From Microbacterium sp. (GTDB taxonomy: Bacteria; Actinomycetota; Actinomycetes; Actinomycetales; Microbacteriaceae), in the NCBI RefSeq assembly GCF_031179285.1, contig NZ_JAPSHY010000006.1:1-64000 (forward strand): DNA of 64,000 nucleotides. Reading direction: 5' to 3'. The position numbers were made by a program, and so were the translations under genes. Below are positions 27,801-36,033 of this stretch, one piece after another. Position 1 is the stretch's first letter; each line of letters starts with the position of its first letter. The notes under the pieces are model-generated. The model was not told the DNA's origin, did not search any database, and was given only the letters and a program-made list of their open reading frames with translations.

Positions 27801-29571
27801 TGCCGAGCGGGTAGTACAGCTGGGCTCCGTCAGCGGTCACTGCGTCGACATATGAAGAGACCGCTCCTGCCGTCACCGTCACGGTCATCGGCTGGCTGGT
27901 CACCGCGTTCCCACTGCCGTCTTTCGCGACGATCGTGTATTGCTGCTGCGTCCCCGGAGGGGCCGTCCTGTCTTCCAGGCTGACGGCGGGCCGATCCCAC
28001 CACGTGCCTCTCGCAGAGACCGCGGCCACCGGAGCTGTCGTGCCGGTACGTCGCAGTTCGTACGTGAGCGTGAGGTCGTCCCGGTCCCAGTTCGCGGGGA
28101 TCGATACTCGCACTCGCCCCGGGATGAACGACTGTGCGGTGCCACTCCAGTTCGCAGTGGGCACTCGAGGGCCGTCCTTAGCCCCCCCGGGAGGGTTCGT
28201 CGAGAAGCGCACGAGTCCCTCGAAGCGACCGTTGTTCACGGATCGGAACTCGCCCCCGATCGAGATCATGCTGCCGGTACCGGTGATGGAGAGTCCGGCC
28301 TGGCCCATGCCCGTCGTCACGCCGACGGCCCAGTCGGGCGTCCAGGCGTAGGGGGAGGGCGCAGGCGTGCCCGCCCAGTTCTTGTAGGTGCCACCGGCCG
28401 CGGGCTGGTTGCCGAGGGATCCGCGAGCATCGGCCGTGTACGCCTCGGAGTACCGGTGCGTGCGCGGGTTCTGCTCGGGGTGCAGGCTCATCGTCCCGCA
28501 GGCGTGGGTGTGGCTCGTCGTGTAGACGACCTTGCCGGTCGAGTAGACGCCGTAGTGGTCGCCGAGGCAGTCGGCGATCCAGCGGACCTGTCCGGTTCCG
28601 GCTTCTGCGGCGAACGTGCCCTCCAGGTTTCCCGTGGCGGCGTCGGCGTAGACCCAGCCGGTACCGTAGACGGCGGTGGAGTCGGCGGCGAGGCCGAAGA
28701 TGCCCGCCTTGCCCGAGTTGGCCCCCGTGTTCGAGCCGTTCTTGACCGTCTGCGGCAGCGCCCAAGACGAGTCCACGGCGCCGGTCGTCTTGTCCAGCGC
28801 GGCCGTGCCGCGCATGGTCAGATCGCCGTTCACCTGCGAGAAGCGACCGCCGGCGATGACGTTCTGCCCCGCGGGATCCATGACCATCGCGTCGACCTGG
28901 AGGTCTGTCTGGGGCGCCCAGCTCAGCAGTGCACCGTTGGTGGCGCTGAACGCGGCGAGGTTCTTGCGCGCGGTGCCGTTGCCCTGGGTGAACAGACCAC
29001 CCACGTAAACACTCGACCCCGACGTGGCGAGGGCGTAGACGCCGCTGCCACCGATCGACGGCGAGAACCCGGGGACGAGCTGGCCGGTCACGGCGTCCAG
29101 GGCGGCGAAGTTCCAGCGCGTCTGGCCGTTGACCGAGTTGAACGAGCCGCCGATGTAGATACGACTCCCGTCCGGCGAGGCGGCGACGGCCTTGATCACA
29201 CCGTTCACCTGCGGCGCAAACGAGAGCAGCTGACCCGAATTGATGTCATAGGCGAGCACGTTGGAACGGGCGGTCAGGCTCGTGCCGGGTGCGGCCAGGG
29301 GCGCACGGGCGTTGTCGAACTTGCCCACTGCGTACACCGTCGACCCGATCATCGCCTGCGCCCAGACGTAGCCGTTGTCGATCTGCACCGTCGGAATCGG
29401 GTCAGACGTGACGACGTCGTCGTCGCGCTGCAGCAGAGGCGGTGGGGTAGACGGGACGTCTGCCGACGCCGCCTGCGCGCCCATTGTCGTCATGCTTGCG
29501 ACGAGCAACGCCGCCGTCACGACAGACGCAAGCGCGCTCAACGCCCGCCTCGTGGTCGATGTGTTCCCCAT
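24859..29571 (-). CDS. Large secreted PKD/LamG/beta-propeller protein
   Basis: 1570 residues. It carries a signal peptide (to about ADV at residue 39), then a propeller of DUF5122-like repeats to about 480 (VKAVAASPDGSRIYIGGSFN). A LamG/concanavalin domain lies at about 595-800 (FSTELWFKTNTTTGGKLIG, ALDEVAVYPYAL). Three PKD domains follow (YRWDFGDDSP, YDWNWGDGS, YSWNWGDGT), then a DSFGRVVSSGWG module, an EP-repeat linker, a fourth PKD and a final DEFDRTAGPGWG module. The domain set is that of extracellular carbohydrate-binding or matrix proteins. It lies inside the EPS operon and has no LPXTG-like anchor. It is probably an EPS matrix protein; no enzyme domain is visible. Confidence 0.87.
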   Translation of the reverse strand: MGNTSTTRRALSALASVVTAALLVASMTTMGAQAASADVPSTPPPLLQRDDDVVTSDPIPTVQIDNGYVWAQAMIGSTVYAVGKFDNARAPLAAPGTSLTARSNVLAYDINSGQLLSFAPQVNGVIKAVAASPDGSRIYIGGSFNSVNGQTRWNFAALDAVTGQLVPGFSPSIGGSGVYALATSGSSVYVGGLFTQGNGTARKNLAAFSATNGALLSWAPQTDLQVDAMVMDPAGQNVIAGGRFSQVNGDLTMRGTAALDKTTGAVDSSWALPQTVKNGSNTGANSGKAGIFGLAADSTAVYGTGWVYADAATGNLEGTFAAEAGTGQVRWIADCLGDHYGVYSTGKVVYTTSHTHACGTMSLHPEQNPRTHRYSEAYTADARGSLGNQPAAGGTYKNWAGTPAPSPYAWTPDWAVGVTTGMGQAGLSITGTGSMISIGGEFRSVNNGRFEGLVRFSTNPPGGAKDGPRVPTANWSGTAQSFIPGRVRVSIPANWDRDDLTLTYELRRTGTTAPVAAVSARGTWWDRPAVSLEDRTAPPGTQQQYTIVAKDGSGNAVTSQPMTVTVTAGAVSSYVDAVTADGAQLYYPLGSAAQDWAGSNTPVFGSGVTTSSTGVENTATGASTFTGTSSGRVATTKKVAAPTEFSTELWFKTNTTTGGKLIGYGTAASGDSTSYDRHLYMTNNGRLVFGTYNGSTQTIQNSTALNNNAWHHAVATQSSEGMKLYIDGTLVASSADATNAESYLGYWRIGGDNLASWPSAPSSKYFKGALDEVAVYPYALTQTQVQTHYGIGKGFQPPTASFTATATDLDVAFDASASAPAGSATIAGYRWDFGDDSPSTTGVTASHTYEETGTYNARLTVTDSNGLATTTEKQVVVQAPNVLPTASFEVAATGLSVSADASASVDSDGAIASYDWNWGDGSTSTGQVASHVYASAGARTVTLTVTDNRGGTATTTREAVTTHSNPVATFTSTASGMNVDVSAAGSSASDGATMSYSWNWGDGTPAGTGATAGHTYTQPGAHDITLTVTDSLGGSASVTKSVTVQAQVFAASDSFGRVVSSGWGAADVGGTWAPMSGSAAVTSVAGGVGKVNLTPGETREMLLQGTSLLDTSARITYMLASGPSTGVAYEGLGARRSGSNGYRALAWHRADGTTWLVIHRNGTAIASTAVAGLTWAAGSSFNLAMETTGSGTTTIRAKLWAGGAAEPANWQLSATDATPALQVAGAPTVFSYRAGSATGTNLASFDDYTLKNLGVVAPEPEPEPEPEPEPTNVAPTAAFTATATGLTLNVNGGASTDSDGTIASYAWNFGDGSTGTGATSSRAYTAAGTYTVTLTVTDDKGATNTATQQVTVTAPPVDPQPEPNPAALASDEFDRTAGPGWGTAVTGGAWTIAGGSQAAASVADGQGKLSLIAGDTRHSTLNATSIGDAILETQFRVDQAPAAGGAYVGVIARQTAAGKYFVRAWLRPDGTVWLVVHREGTVLLTQAVPGLVWAANTSYSLKVSVTGSASTAISAKIWATGTTEPANWQLNTTDATPLAAGSVGLSGNRSGSATAPLNVSFDSFRVTAPQ

Positions 29572-29622
29572 AGTGACTCCCCAGCCGCCAGTCTTCTTGT
29601 TTTGAAATCAGTTAGTGAAATG

Positions 29623-29684
29623 AACAACAGAGTTGGTGCAACGAACAACAGAGTTGATGCAACGAAAACAGAAAGTGATACGAG
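29623..29684. repeat. 21-bp tandem repeat in an AT-rich gap
   Basis: Two copies of a 21-bp unit, AACAACAGAGTTGGTGCAAC+G and the same with one A/G change (29623-29643 and 29644-29664), are followed by a degenerate third copy. The gap 29572-29698 is much less GC-rich than the rest of the window and lies upstream of the large PKD protein gene. Confidence 0.75.
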
Positions 29685-29698
29685 AAAGTGCGTGCGCG

Positions 29699-30307
29699 TC
29701 AGGAGAGCCGGCCGGCGAAGGTCGCCACCGGCTCCCCTGCGGCGTAGTTGACGCTGATCTTCACGGAGCGCCCCTCCGTCGGATCGAGCATGAAGACGTA
29801 GGTTCCCGTGGCCTTCGCGCCGGCGGCGAGCTCGCCTTGCAAAGGCTCGTTCGGACCGGCGGTGGTGGCTACCCCGATGTCGCCGTCGTCTGTGACGAGG
29901 CTGATGACCGCGGAATCGACGCTCTGCGCACGCTGTGAATCGTTGACCACGGAGAGCGTGACGATGACCGCGGAACCCGCGTACTCGCCAGGCGTCTCGG
30001 GCTTGATCGTGGTGGTCGAGATCTTGTCGATCGTGACGACCACGTCGGTGGAGAGAGTGATCGGAGCGTCGAGCGCGCCGTTCTCCTCTATGAGGGCGGC
30101 GCTCTCGGTGGGACCTTCGGTCTCGGTGTCGGCGGGCGGCGTCCAGTCAGTGGTGCTGGTGCCCTCAGGCGTCGGCCCCTCGGATGCGTCTGGCGCTGCC
30201 GTGCAGCCGGCCGTCATGAGTGCGAGCGCCACCAATGGCGCGACGAGCATCGCGCGTCGTGAGCGCGAAGCGCCGTCCCCAGAACGGCATGATGAAACAT
30301 TGAACAC
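29699..30307 (-). CDS. Lipoprotein of unknown function
   Basis: 202 residues from the GTG at 30307, which has CTGGGGA 6 nt upstream. The signal sequence has a basic n-region, core MLVAPLVALALM and lipobox LMTAGC. A Thr/Pro/Glu-rich linker follows, then a beta-sandwich-like domain (VTLSVVNDSQRAQSVDSAVI, GTYVFMLDPTEGRSVKISV) resembling DUF4352-type domains. It is anchored outside the membrane. Its place between the phosphatase and PKD-protein genes suggests a role in EPS assembly, but nothing more specific can be said. Confidence 0.75.
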   Translation of the reverse strand: MFNVSSCRSGDGASRSRRAMLVAPLVALALMTAGCTAAPDASEGPTPEGTSTTDWTPPADTETEGPTESAALIEENGALDAPITLSTDVVVTIDKISTTTIKPETPGEYAGSAVIVTLSVVNDSQRAQSVDSAVISLVTDDGDIGVATTAGPNEPLQGELAAGAKATGTYVFMLDPTEGRSVKISVNYAAGEPVATFAGRLS

Positions 30308-30430
30308 TGTAGCTCCCCAGAACCACGATTCCCCGTTCCCAAAGCCCCCTCGGCTTCGGGTCCCCTTCAACCGCAGAACGCGGCGTCGGCTAATCGTAGT
30401 GCGAGGAACGGGAAACCACAAGTGTCCCGC

Positions 30431-31048
30431 TCAAGATGAATGACGGCGATGACCCCGTAGCTGAGCGAGGATGGTGCCGACAGCGGTCTCCACCTCGTCG
30501 ACCGTCTCGAGGTGACCCCGGCTTCCGTGGCGATCGGCGATGCTCGTCGGGTCGACGGCCGTGCGACCTCCGAAGAGATGCCGCAGGCGGGCGCCGACAC
30601 CTGTCGGCGAGGTCAGCGGAACGGCTCGCGAACGTGCCCGATCGAGGTGCGCGACATACTCAGCCACCCGATCCGGCGCAGACGAGGAAAACTCCTCACC
30701 AAGGTGGGCGGCTTCCTTGATGGTGAACATCCAGTCGCGGGAGCGCGGTGCCAGTCGCACCAGCTCACCCCGAATGTCGCGCGATGCCGTGAGCACGATG
30801 CTCGCCTGCTCGATCTGCTCGACGGTCACTTGTCTCGCACGGTGCGCCTGCGCGTGCACCTGCCATTCGTCGTCGTCATGGAGCGACGCCACCACGGAGC
30901 AGATCGCGTCGCCCGCGTTCGCTCTGACGCCGGCGCTGCTCACCGAGAGCCGGGATTCTGCACCGAGCCCACGCCTCAGCGCGAGCTCGGCCAACGGCGA
31001 CCGGCAGACGTTGGCGGCGCACACGACCAGAATCTTCTCGTCGGTCAT
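30431..31048 (-). CDS. Low-molecular-weight protein-tyrosine phosphatase
   Basis: 205 residues. The catalytic P-loop C-x5-R-S is at residues 10-17 (CAANVCRS), as in Wzb/PtpA-type enzymes. It is longer than the usual 150-190 residues, and the C-terminal Asp general acid is not obvious. It should dephosphorylate the tyrosine kinase encoded at 22.1-23.5 kb, allowing cyclic control of EPS polymerisation. The ATG overlaps the stop of the CDP-alcohol phosphotransferase gene (ATGA). Confidence 0.87.
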   Translation of the reverse strand: MTDEKILVVCAANVCRSPLAELALRRGLGAESRLSVSSAGVRANAGDAICSVVASLHDDDEWQVHAQAHRARQVTVEQIEQASIVLTASRDIRGELVRLAPRSRDWMFTIKEAAHLGEEFSSSAPDRVAEYVAHLDRARSRAVPLTSPTGVGARLRHLFGGRTAVDPTSIADRHGSRGHLETVDEVETAVGTILAQLRGHRRHSS

Positions 31049-31764
31049 GCGGACCCACCGAGCCTTCCGATCTCGCGGAACCACTTCACCGCGGCGAGAG
31101 ACAGAAACAGGACCGCGGCGATGCAGAGCGCGCCGTAGCCGATGAGGAACGCCGGGGTCCACCCCCACAGGACGAACACGAGGCACACGAGACCGAAGTC
31201 CGTCGGCAGCAGGATGAGGGAGCGCACCAGGGTCCCTCCCCCGCGCTCATGGGTCGACGCCACCGCATGCTTGCCCTTGAGCAGGTCGTTGAGGAGCATC
31301 CCCGAGAAGGTCGTCGTGGCGACGATGCTGAACACGATGGGGATCAGCAGCAGCAGAGGCGTCTCCGGAAGCACGCGGTAGAGCCCGATCAGCACGGCCA
31401 GGTGGAGCGAGGCGATCTTGAGCGTATCGATGAAGTGATCGAGCCACTCGCCCTGAGGGCTTCCGCCACCACGCAGACGTGCGACCTGCCCGTCCGCGGA
31501 GTCCCAGGCGTAGCCGAGCACCAGCAGGAGCGCGATCAGAAGGCCCATGGGCACGTGCACCGGACCGAACGCGAGGAGTCCGATCGCGACGAAGGAATGC
31601 ACGGCGCTGATGATCGACACCTGGTTCGGGGTGAGCCCGATCCGGTATGCGACGGCGGCGAGCACCCTCCCGATACGGCGGTTGACGTACACCGAGTACG
31701 CGGGCGCCCCACGGGCGTGCCCCTTCTGCGCACGCGAGAGGCGATGGTAGGCGTCTACGACCAT
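31045..31764 (-). CDS. CDP-alcohol phosphotransferase
   Basis: 239 residues with about six transmembrane helices. The complete CDP-alcohol phosphatidyltransferase motif is visible: D88, D91, G92, A95, R96, G105, D109 and D113 (DSADGQVAR then GEWLDHFID). It transfers a phospho-alcohol from a CDP-linked donor to a lipid or polymer acceptor. It overlaps the upstream glycosyltransferase by 10 nt and the downstream phosphatase by 4 nt. With the TagD-like enzyme at 37.4 kb it may add glycerol-phosphate or a similar group to the EPS. A housekeeping phospholipid role is less likely given the context. Confidence 0.85.
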   Translation of the reverse strand: MVVDAYHRLSRAQKGHARGAPAYSVYVNRRIGRVLAAVAYRIGLTPNQVSIISAVHSFVAIGLLAFGPVHVPMGLLIALLLVLGYAWDSADGQVARLRGGGSPQGEWLDHFIDTLKIASLHLAVLIGLYRVLPETPLLLLIPIVFSIVATTTFSGMLLNDLLKGKHAVASTHERGGGTLVRSLILLPTDFGLVCLVFVLWGWTPAFLIGYGALCIAAVLFLSLAAVKWFREIGRLGGSA

Positions 31765-32708
31765 TTCCTGCCCTTCTGGACCGGTTCGTGATTCCGCGCG
31801 ATCCGACGAGCCTCGCGTACCCCGCGAAGGTAGGCCCGGATCGGCGCGGCCGACTGGAGCAGCTGTCGACGGCCACCTCGGAGGATGACCTCCCTGGCCG
31901 TGCGCGGAATAGACCGGCGCCAGCGCTGCACGGCCGCGTCGTCGAGATGGCGCACGGCGTACAGCATCCGGTTTCGGATGTTGTAATAGTAGTAGCCCTC
32001 GGATTTCGCCCGGGAGGTCTCCGGCTCCGCGCGCTGCGTTCCGCCCTCGTCGTGCACGGCCCTGGCGTCTTCGACGAGCATCAGGGAACCGCCCCCGGAG
32101 ACCACACGGCGCGAGAAATCGACATCTTCCCAATACAGGAAGTAGTCGTCGTCGAAACCGCCGGCGAGCTCCCACACCTCGCGTGTGATCCACAGGCACG
32201 CGCCGCTCAGCCACGGCTCGAACGGCTGGGTGTCACCGGCGACGCGCTTGCGGCGAGCGCGCATCGTGCCGTCGTCGAGCAGAAGGTCGATTCCGGCGAA
32301 CCAGGTTCTCCCGTCGGAGTCGGTGATGACCGGGGCGGCGAGGGTCGTGCGCGAGGTTTCGGTGGCGGAAGCGAGTCGGCCGAGCGAATCGCGGTCGATG
32401 TACGCATCCGGGTTGATGACGAGGACGTCGGTCGCTCCCTCGGCGAGCGCGCGCGTCACACCGATGTTGACGCCGCCGCCGAAGCCCGAGTTCGATTCCG
32501 GCTCGATCAGCAGCCAGTCGTGCGCGTCAGCGACCTCTCTGGCGGCGCGACGTTCATCGGCGTTCGACCAGTTGTCGACCACGATGACGAGGGCGTCCTG
32601 GTCGATCACTCGCGCTTCGCGCTCGACCGTCACCAGGTTGCGCTGCAGGAGCCGTGCCGAGGCGTAGTTGACCACGACCACGGCAAACCGTCCGTGCACG
32701 ATTGACAC
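31755..32708 (-). CDS. Glycosyltransferase family 2 (rhamnosyltransferase-like)
   Basis: 317 residues of GT-A fold: VVVNYASARLLQRNL at the N-terminus, VIVVDNWSNADE, NSGFGGGVNIGV and the metal-site region VINPDAYIDRDSL. A later loop, YWEDVDFSRRVVSGGG, is the catalytic ED(V/L)D-type motif. It is a cytoplasmic enzyme adding a sugar to the EPS repeat. The GTG start is fixed by a strong GGGGGGAGGA Shine-Dalgarno tract. It is divergent from the fused glycosyltransferase gene. Confidence 0.88.
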   Translation of the reverse strand: MSIVHGRFAVVVVNYASARLLQRNLVTVEREARVIDQDALVIVVDNWSNADERRAAREVADAHDWLLIEPESNSGFGGGVNIGVTRALAEGATDVLVINPDAYIDRDSLGRLASATETSRTTLAAPVITDSDGRTWFAGIDLLLDDGTMRARRKRVAGDTQPFEPWLSGACLWITREVWELAGGFDDDYFLYWEDVDFSRRVVSGGGSLMLVEDARAVHDEGGTQRAEPETSRAKSEGYYYYNIRNRMLYAVRHLDDAAVQRWRRSIPRTAREVILRGGRRQLLQSAAPIRAYLRGVREARRIARNHEPVQKGRKWS

Positions 32709-32887
32709 GCGATCCTCCCCCCCGGATCCGGATCACGGACCACCTCGGGTCGTCGGTCGAATTCCCCAGAGTCGCGACCGACGTCGACTCCCAGGACAAC
32801 GACTATACGCGAGAGCAGGCTCCGGATGCCGGTCTCAGGGGTTCACGATACGATGAGCCGGCGCCGGAGTCGAGGCGCGCGACTGCC

Positions 32888-34900
32888 ATGGGGATGGGGC
32901 GGATGACCAGGGGACCGGATTCGAGCGACACGATCGCTGTGACGATCGGCGTACCCACGTACCGGCGACCGGAGCTTCTGGAGGCTCTGCTGCGGACGCT
33001 CCCCGCGCGCATCGCCGAGTGCGTCGACCTGGGCATCACGGTGGACGTGCTGGTCGTCGACAACGATCCAGCGGGCTCGGCCCGAGAAGTGGCCACAGGA
33101 GCAGATCTCCCTGTCCGCTACGTCGTCGAGGCCGAAGCCGGAATCGCCGCCGCTCGCAACCGCATCCTGGACGAATGCGCCGATCGCGATCTCGTGGCCT
33201 TCATCGACGACGACGAGATCCCCCGGGAGGCCTGGCTCTCCTCGCTCATCTCGGTCTGGCGGGATCACGGCGCCGACGCGGTGATGGGACGCGTGATCTC
33301 GGTCTTCGACGAGGACGTCGATCCCTGGCTGCTCGCATCGGGAACGTTCCGGCGACCGCCCAGGCAGACGGGCACCGTGCTGCAGGTGGCCGCAGCGGGC
33401 AACCTGCTGCTCGACCTCCGGTCCATCCGGCGGCTCGGCCTGCGCTTCGATCCGTCCCTCGGGTTGGGTGGCGGGGAGGACACGCTCTTCTCACGACAGC
33501 TCGCCCGACTCGGCGGCCTGATCGTGTGGTGCAACGAGTCGGAGACCGAAGACCTCGTCGTCGCCGCACGCCTGAGCCGGTCCTGGGCGGCGCAGCGCGC
33601 GTTCAGCTCCGCGAACGCCGGCACCCGCATCCAGCTGCAGCTGGCCGAGGGGAAAGTCCGTCGTGGCGTCCTGCGTCTGCAGGCCCTGGTGGGCGGCGTC
33701 GCTCGGATCGTCGTCGGCGGCCTGCGGAGGGCCTTCGGAGCCCTGACCTCGAACATCACCCACCACGCCAGAGGGACCCGCCTCGTGCACCGCGGCCGCG
33801 GCACGATCGCCGCCTCCCTCGGCCGTCGCTACGACGAGTACCGTCGCCCATCGGAGGATGACACGACCATGACCGATCCCGGATCGACCGTCCGCGTGAT
33901 GCAGTCGCTGGGCGCTCCGCGTCCGACGACGAACCCGTACAACAAGATGCTCGACGAGGCGCTGGGCTCCACAGAGGGCCTCACGCGTCTGCGCTTCTCC
34001 TGGGGCACCGCGCTGTTCGGGCGCTACGACGTCTTCCACTGGCACTGGCCGGAGGCGAAGCTGCACGGCTCGACCTGGTGGAAGTCCACGGGCAAGTTCC
34101 TCCTCACCGCAGCGCTCGTGTTCCGGCACCGCCTGTCCCGTCGGATCGCCGTGGTGCGCACCGTGCACAACATCGAGCTCCCCGACGACAACGCGCCGCG
34201 ACTGTGGCTGCTGAGGTTCATCGATCGCCACACCGACTACCGAATCGTCATCAACGAGACGACTCCGCTCGCACCCGGCACACCCCACAGCCTGATCCTG
34301 CACGGCGACTACCGCGGCTGGTACGCGAAGTTCCCCTGGGCGGAGCGCGTGCCAGGGCAGCTCGGGTCGTTCGGGGGAGTCCGCCGCTACAAGGGGCTGG
34401 AAGGATTCATCGACGCCTACGCAGAAGCCGTCACGGTCGAACCCGCGTTGAGCCTGCGGATCGGCGGACGCCCATCCACCCCCGAGCTCGGAGACGATCT
34501 CCGGGCGCGCACGGCAGACCTCCCCGGCGTCCGACTGCACCTCGACTTCCTGAGCGACGCGGAGCTCGTCCAGCTCGCGACGTCTTCCGACCTCATCGTG
34601 CTGGCGTACCGCTTCATGCACAACTCGGGCAGCGTCCTCGCCGCACTGTCGATGGACCGTCCGGTACTCGTCCCCCGCAACGAGGCGAATGAGGCTCTCG
34701 GACGCGAGGTCGGCCAGGAGTGGGTGCTCATGTACGACGGCGATCTCGACGCGCCGACGGTCGTCGAGGCGTGGCGTGCCGCGACCACGCTGACGGGCTC
34801 GCCCGACCTCTCCCGTCGCGACTGGGCCGACGCCGGCCGCGCGCACGCCGAGGCTTTCCGCGCGGCTGTGCAGGTCAAACGACGCGGCTCGAAGCACTAG
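32888..34900 (+). CDS. Bifunctional glycosyltransferase (GT2 fused to GT-B type)
   Basis: About 670 residues from ATG 32888; the frame is open to a TTG at 32702, and other ATGs are at 32894 and 32903. The N-terminal half is GT2 (VTIGVPTYRRPELLEALLRT, AGIAAARNRILDE, FIDDDEIPREAWL). The second half starts at an internal ATG (33869, MTDPGSTVRVMQSLG) and is a GT-B transferase with DVFHWHWPEAKL, VVRTVHNIELPDD and GGVRRYKGLEGFIDAY. A GGAGG lies 11 nt before the internal ATG, as if the second half was, or still is, translated separately. Both activities should act on EPS intermediates. Confidence 0.78.
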   Translation: MGMGRMTRGPDSSDTIAVTIGVPTYRRPELLEALLRTLPARIAECVDLGITVDVLVVDNDPAGSAREVATGADLPVRYVVEAEAGIAAARNRILDECADRDLVAFIDDDEIPREAWLSSLISVWRDHGADAVMGRVISVFDEDVDPWLLASGTFRRPPRQTGTVLQVAAAGNLLLDLRSIRRLGLRFDPSLGLGGGEDTLFSRQLARLGGLIVWCNESETEDLVVAARLSRSWAAQRAFSSANAGTRIQLQLAEGKVRRGVLRLQALVGGVARIVVGGLRRAFGALTSNITHHARGTRLVHRGRGTIAASLGRRYDEYRRPSEDDTTMTDPGSTVRVMQSLGAPRPTTNPYNKMLDEALGSTEGLTRLRFSWGTALFGRYDVFHWHWPEAKLHGSTWWKSTGKFLLTAALVFRHRLSRRIAVVRTVHNIELPDDNAPRLWLLRFIDRHTDYRIVINETTPLAPGTPHSLILHGDYRGWYAKFPWAERVPGQLGSFGGVRRYKGLEGFIDAYAEAVTVEPALSLRIGGRPSTPELGDDLRARTADLPGVRLHLDFLSDAELVQLATSSDLIVLAYRFMHNSGSVLAALSMDRPVLVPRNEANEALGREVGQEWVLMYDGDLDAPTVVEAWRAATTLTGSPDLSRRDWADAGRAHAEAFRAAVQVKRRGSKH

Positions 34901-34927
34901 AGCACGCCGGCCGCCCCGGGCCCGTCC

Positions 34928-35950
34928 TCATGCCGCGGGCAGCAGCCCGCGCACCAGAGATGCCACCATGATCTGCGTCGTGAAGTGTCGCTCCACCTCG
35001 ATCCGGCCGTTCTGTCCGAGTTCGGCGGCGTGTTCCCGGTCATCAAGCAGTCGGAGCAGTGCGAGCGCGAGCGCAGCGGGATCCTCGGGCGGGACGAGGT
35101 GGCCGGTGCGCCCCTCGCTCACGTACTGGTGCATGCCCGGCGTGTCCGTGACGACGACCGGACGGGCGGTGGCGAGTGCCTCGAGCGCGACGGTCATCCC
35201 GGAGGCATGCAGGTTCGGCCTGGTCGGCACGACGACCACACTCGCGGTCGCATAGAGGTCGCGGAGCTCCGCGTGCGGCACGTGCCGGACGACCTGCACG
35301 CCCTGCGGCGGGGCGAGATCCGACCGGGTCTGCACCACCGCTTCGGTTCCCGGGCGGGCGGAGAGCAGGCGCGCGAGCGCCGCGTAGAGGGTGACGGGAT
35401 CGCGATCCCTGTCGTTCCCCACACTCACGATGCGCGGCCGCGCCGGATAGGGCTTCGGGACGAAGAATGCGCTGTCGACGCCGAACGGCACCGCGAACAC
35501 CCGTGTCGATCCTCGCCCCAGCACCTTTCGGAGTGGCTCGACCTGCGCCTCGCTGAGCACCCACGCTGCTTCCGCTCGCTTCAGCATCGCGACCAGTCGA
35601 GTCGGCACGTCCCCGCCCTGGATCATGTCCGTGAGCCAGATCACCCCGGTGGCGAATCGGGTCCGGGGATGGGTCGTCTGCATCCGATAGGCCGTGTTCT
35701 CATCCCAGGTGAGCGCGAGGCCATCGACGGGCCGCGGCCCCATCGCCAATCGCGCGCGAACCCGAGCGACGCGGCCCGGCGGCGCGAGATCGATCAGATC
35801 GACGGCGGCATGATCGCGCAAGGCGTCGAGGCCGTAGGGCCAGATGCTCGGCACCTCTCCCCTGGCGTGATTCCGCTCCCAGGCGCGCGCCGACTGTTCG
35901 GCACGATGCGCCCAGGTGAGACTCAGGGAGGAACCACCCTCGGAGGCCAC
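34928..35950 (-). CDS. Glycosyltransferase family 4
   Basis: 340 residues from the GTG at 35950. The N-terminal domain is compact (LTWAHRAEQSARAWERNHA). The C-terminal GT-B domain has VFAVPFGVDSAFF, RIVSVGNDRDRDP, VVVPTRPNLHASGMTVALEA with the catalytic-region Glu, and RPVVVTDTPGMHQYV. The start is uncertain: the nearest Shine-Dalgarno-like tract (GGGGAGG) is about 14 nt upstream. The frame stays open further upstream into the preceding gene but with implausible sequence. It is probably co-transcribed with the GtrA-fused transferase 83 nt upstream. Confidence 0.8.
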   Translation of the reverse strand: MASEGGSSLSLTWAHRAEQSARAWERNHARGEVPSIWPYGLDALRDHAAVDLIDLAPPGRVARVRARLAMGPRPVDGLALTWDENTAYRMQTTHPRTRFATGVIWLTDMIQGGDVPTRLVAMLKRAEAAWVLSEAQVEPLRKVLGRGSTRVFAVPFGVDSAFFVPKPYPARPRIVSVGNDRDRDPVTLYAALARLLSARPGTEAVVQTRSDLAPPQGVQVVRHVPHAELRDLYATASVVVVPTRPNLHASGMTVALEALATARPVVVTDTPGMHQYVSEGRTGHLVPPEDPAALALALLRLLDDREHAAELGQNGRIEVERHFTTQIMVASLVRGLLPAA

Positions 35951-36033
35951 GAGCCAACTATGGACCTCCCCGCGCCCCGTCGCAAGAGAAAGGATCGCGG
36001 AGATATCCCGAAGCGGATCCCCCGGCGCGCTCC

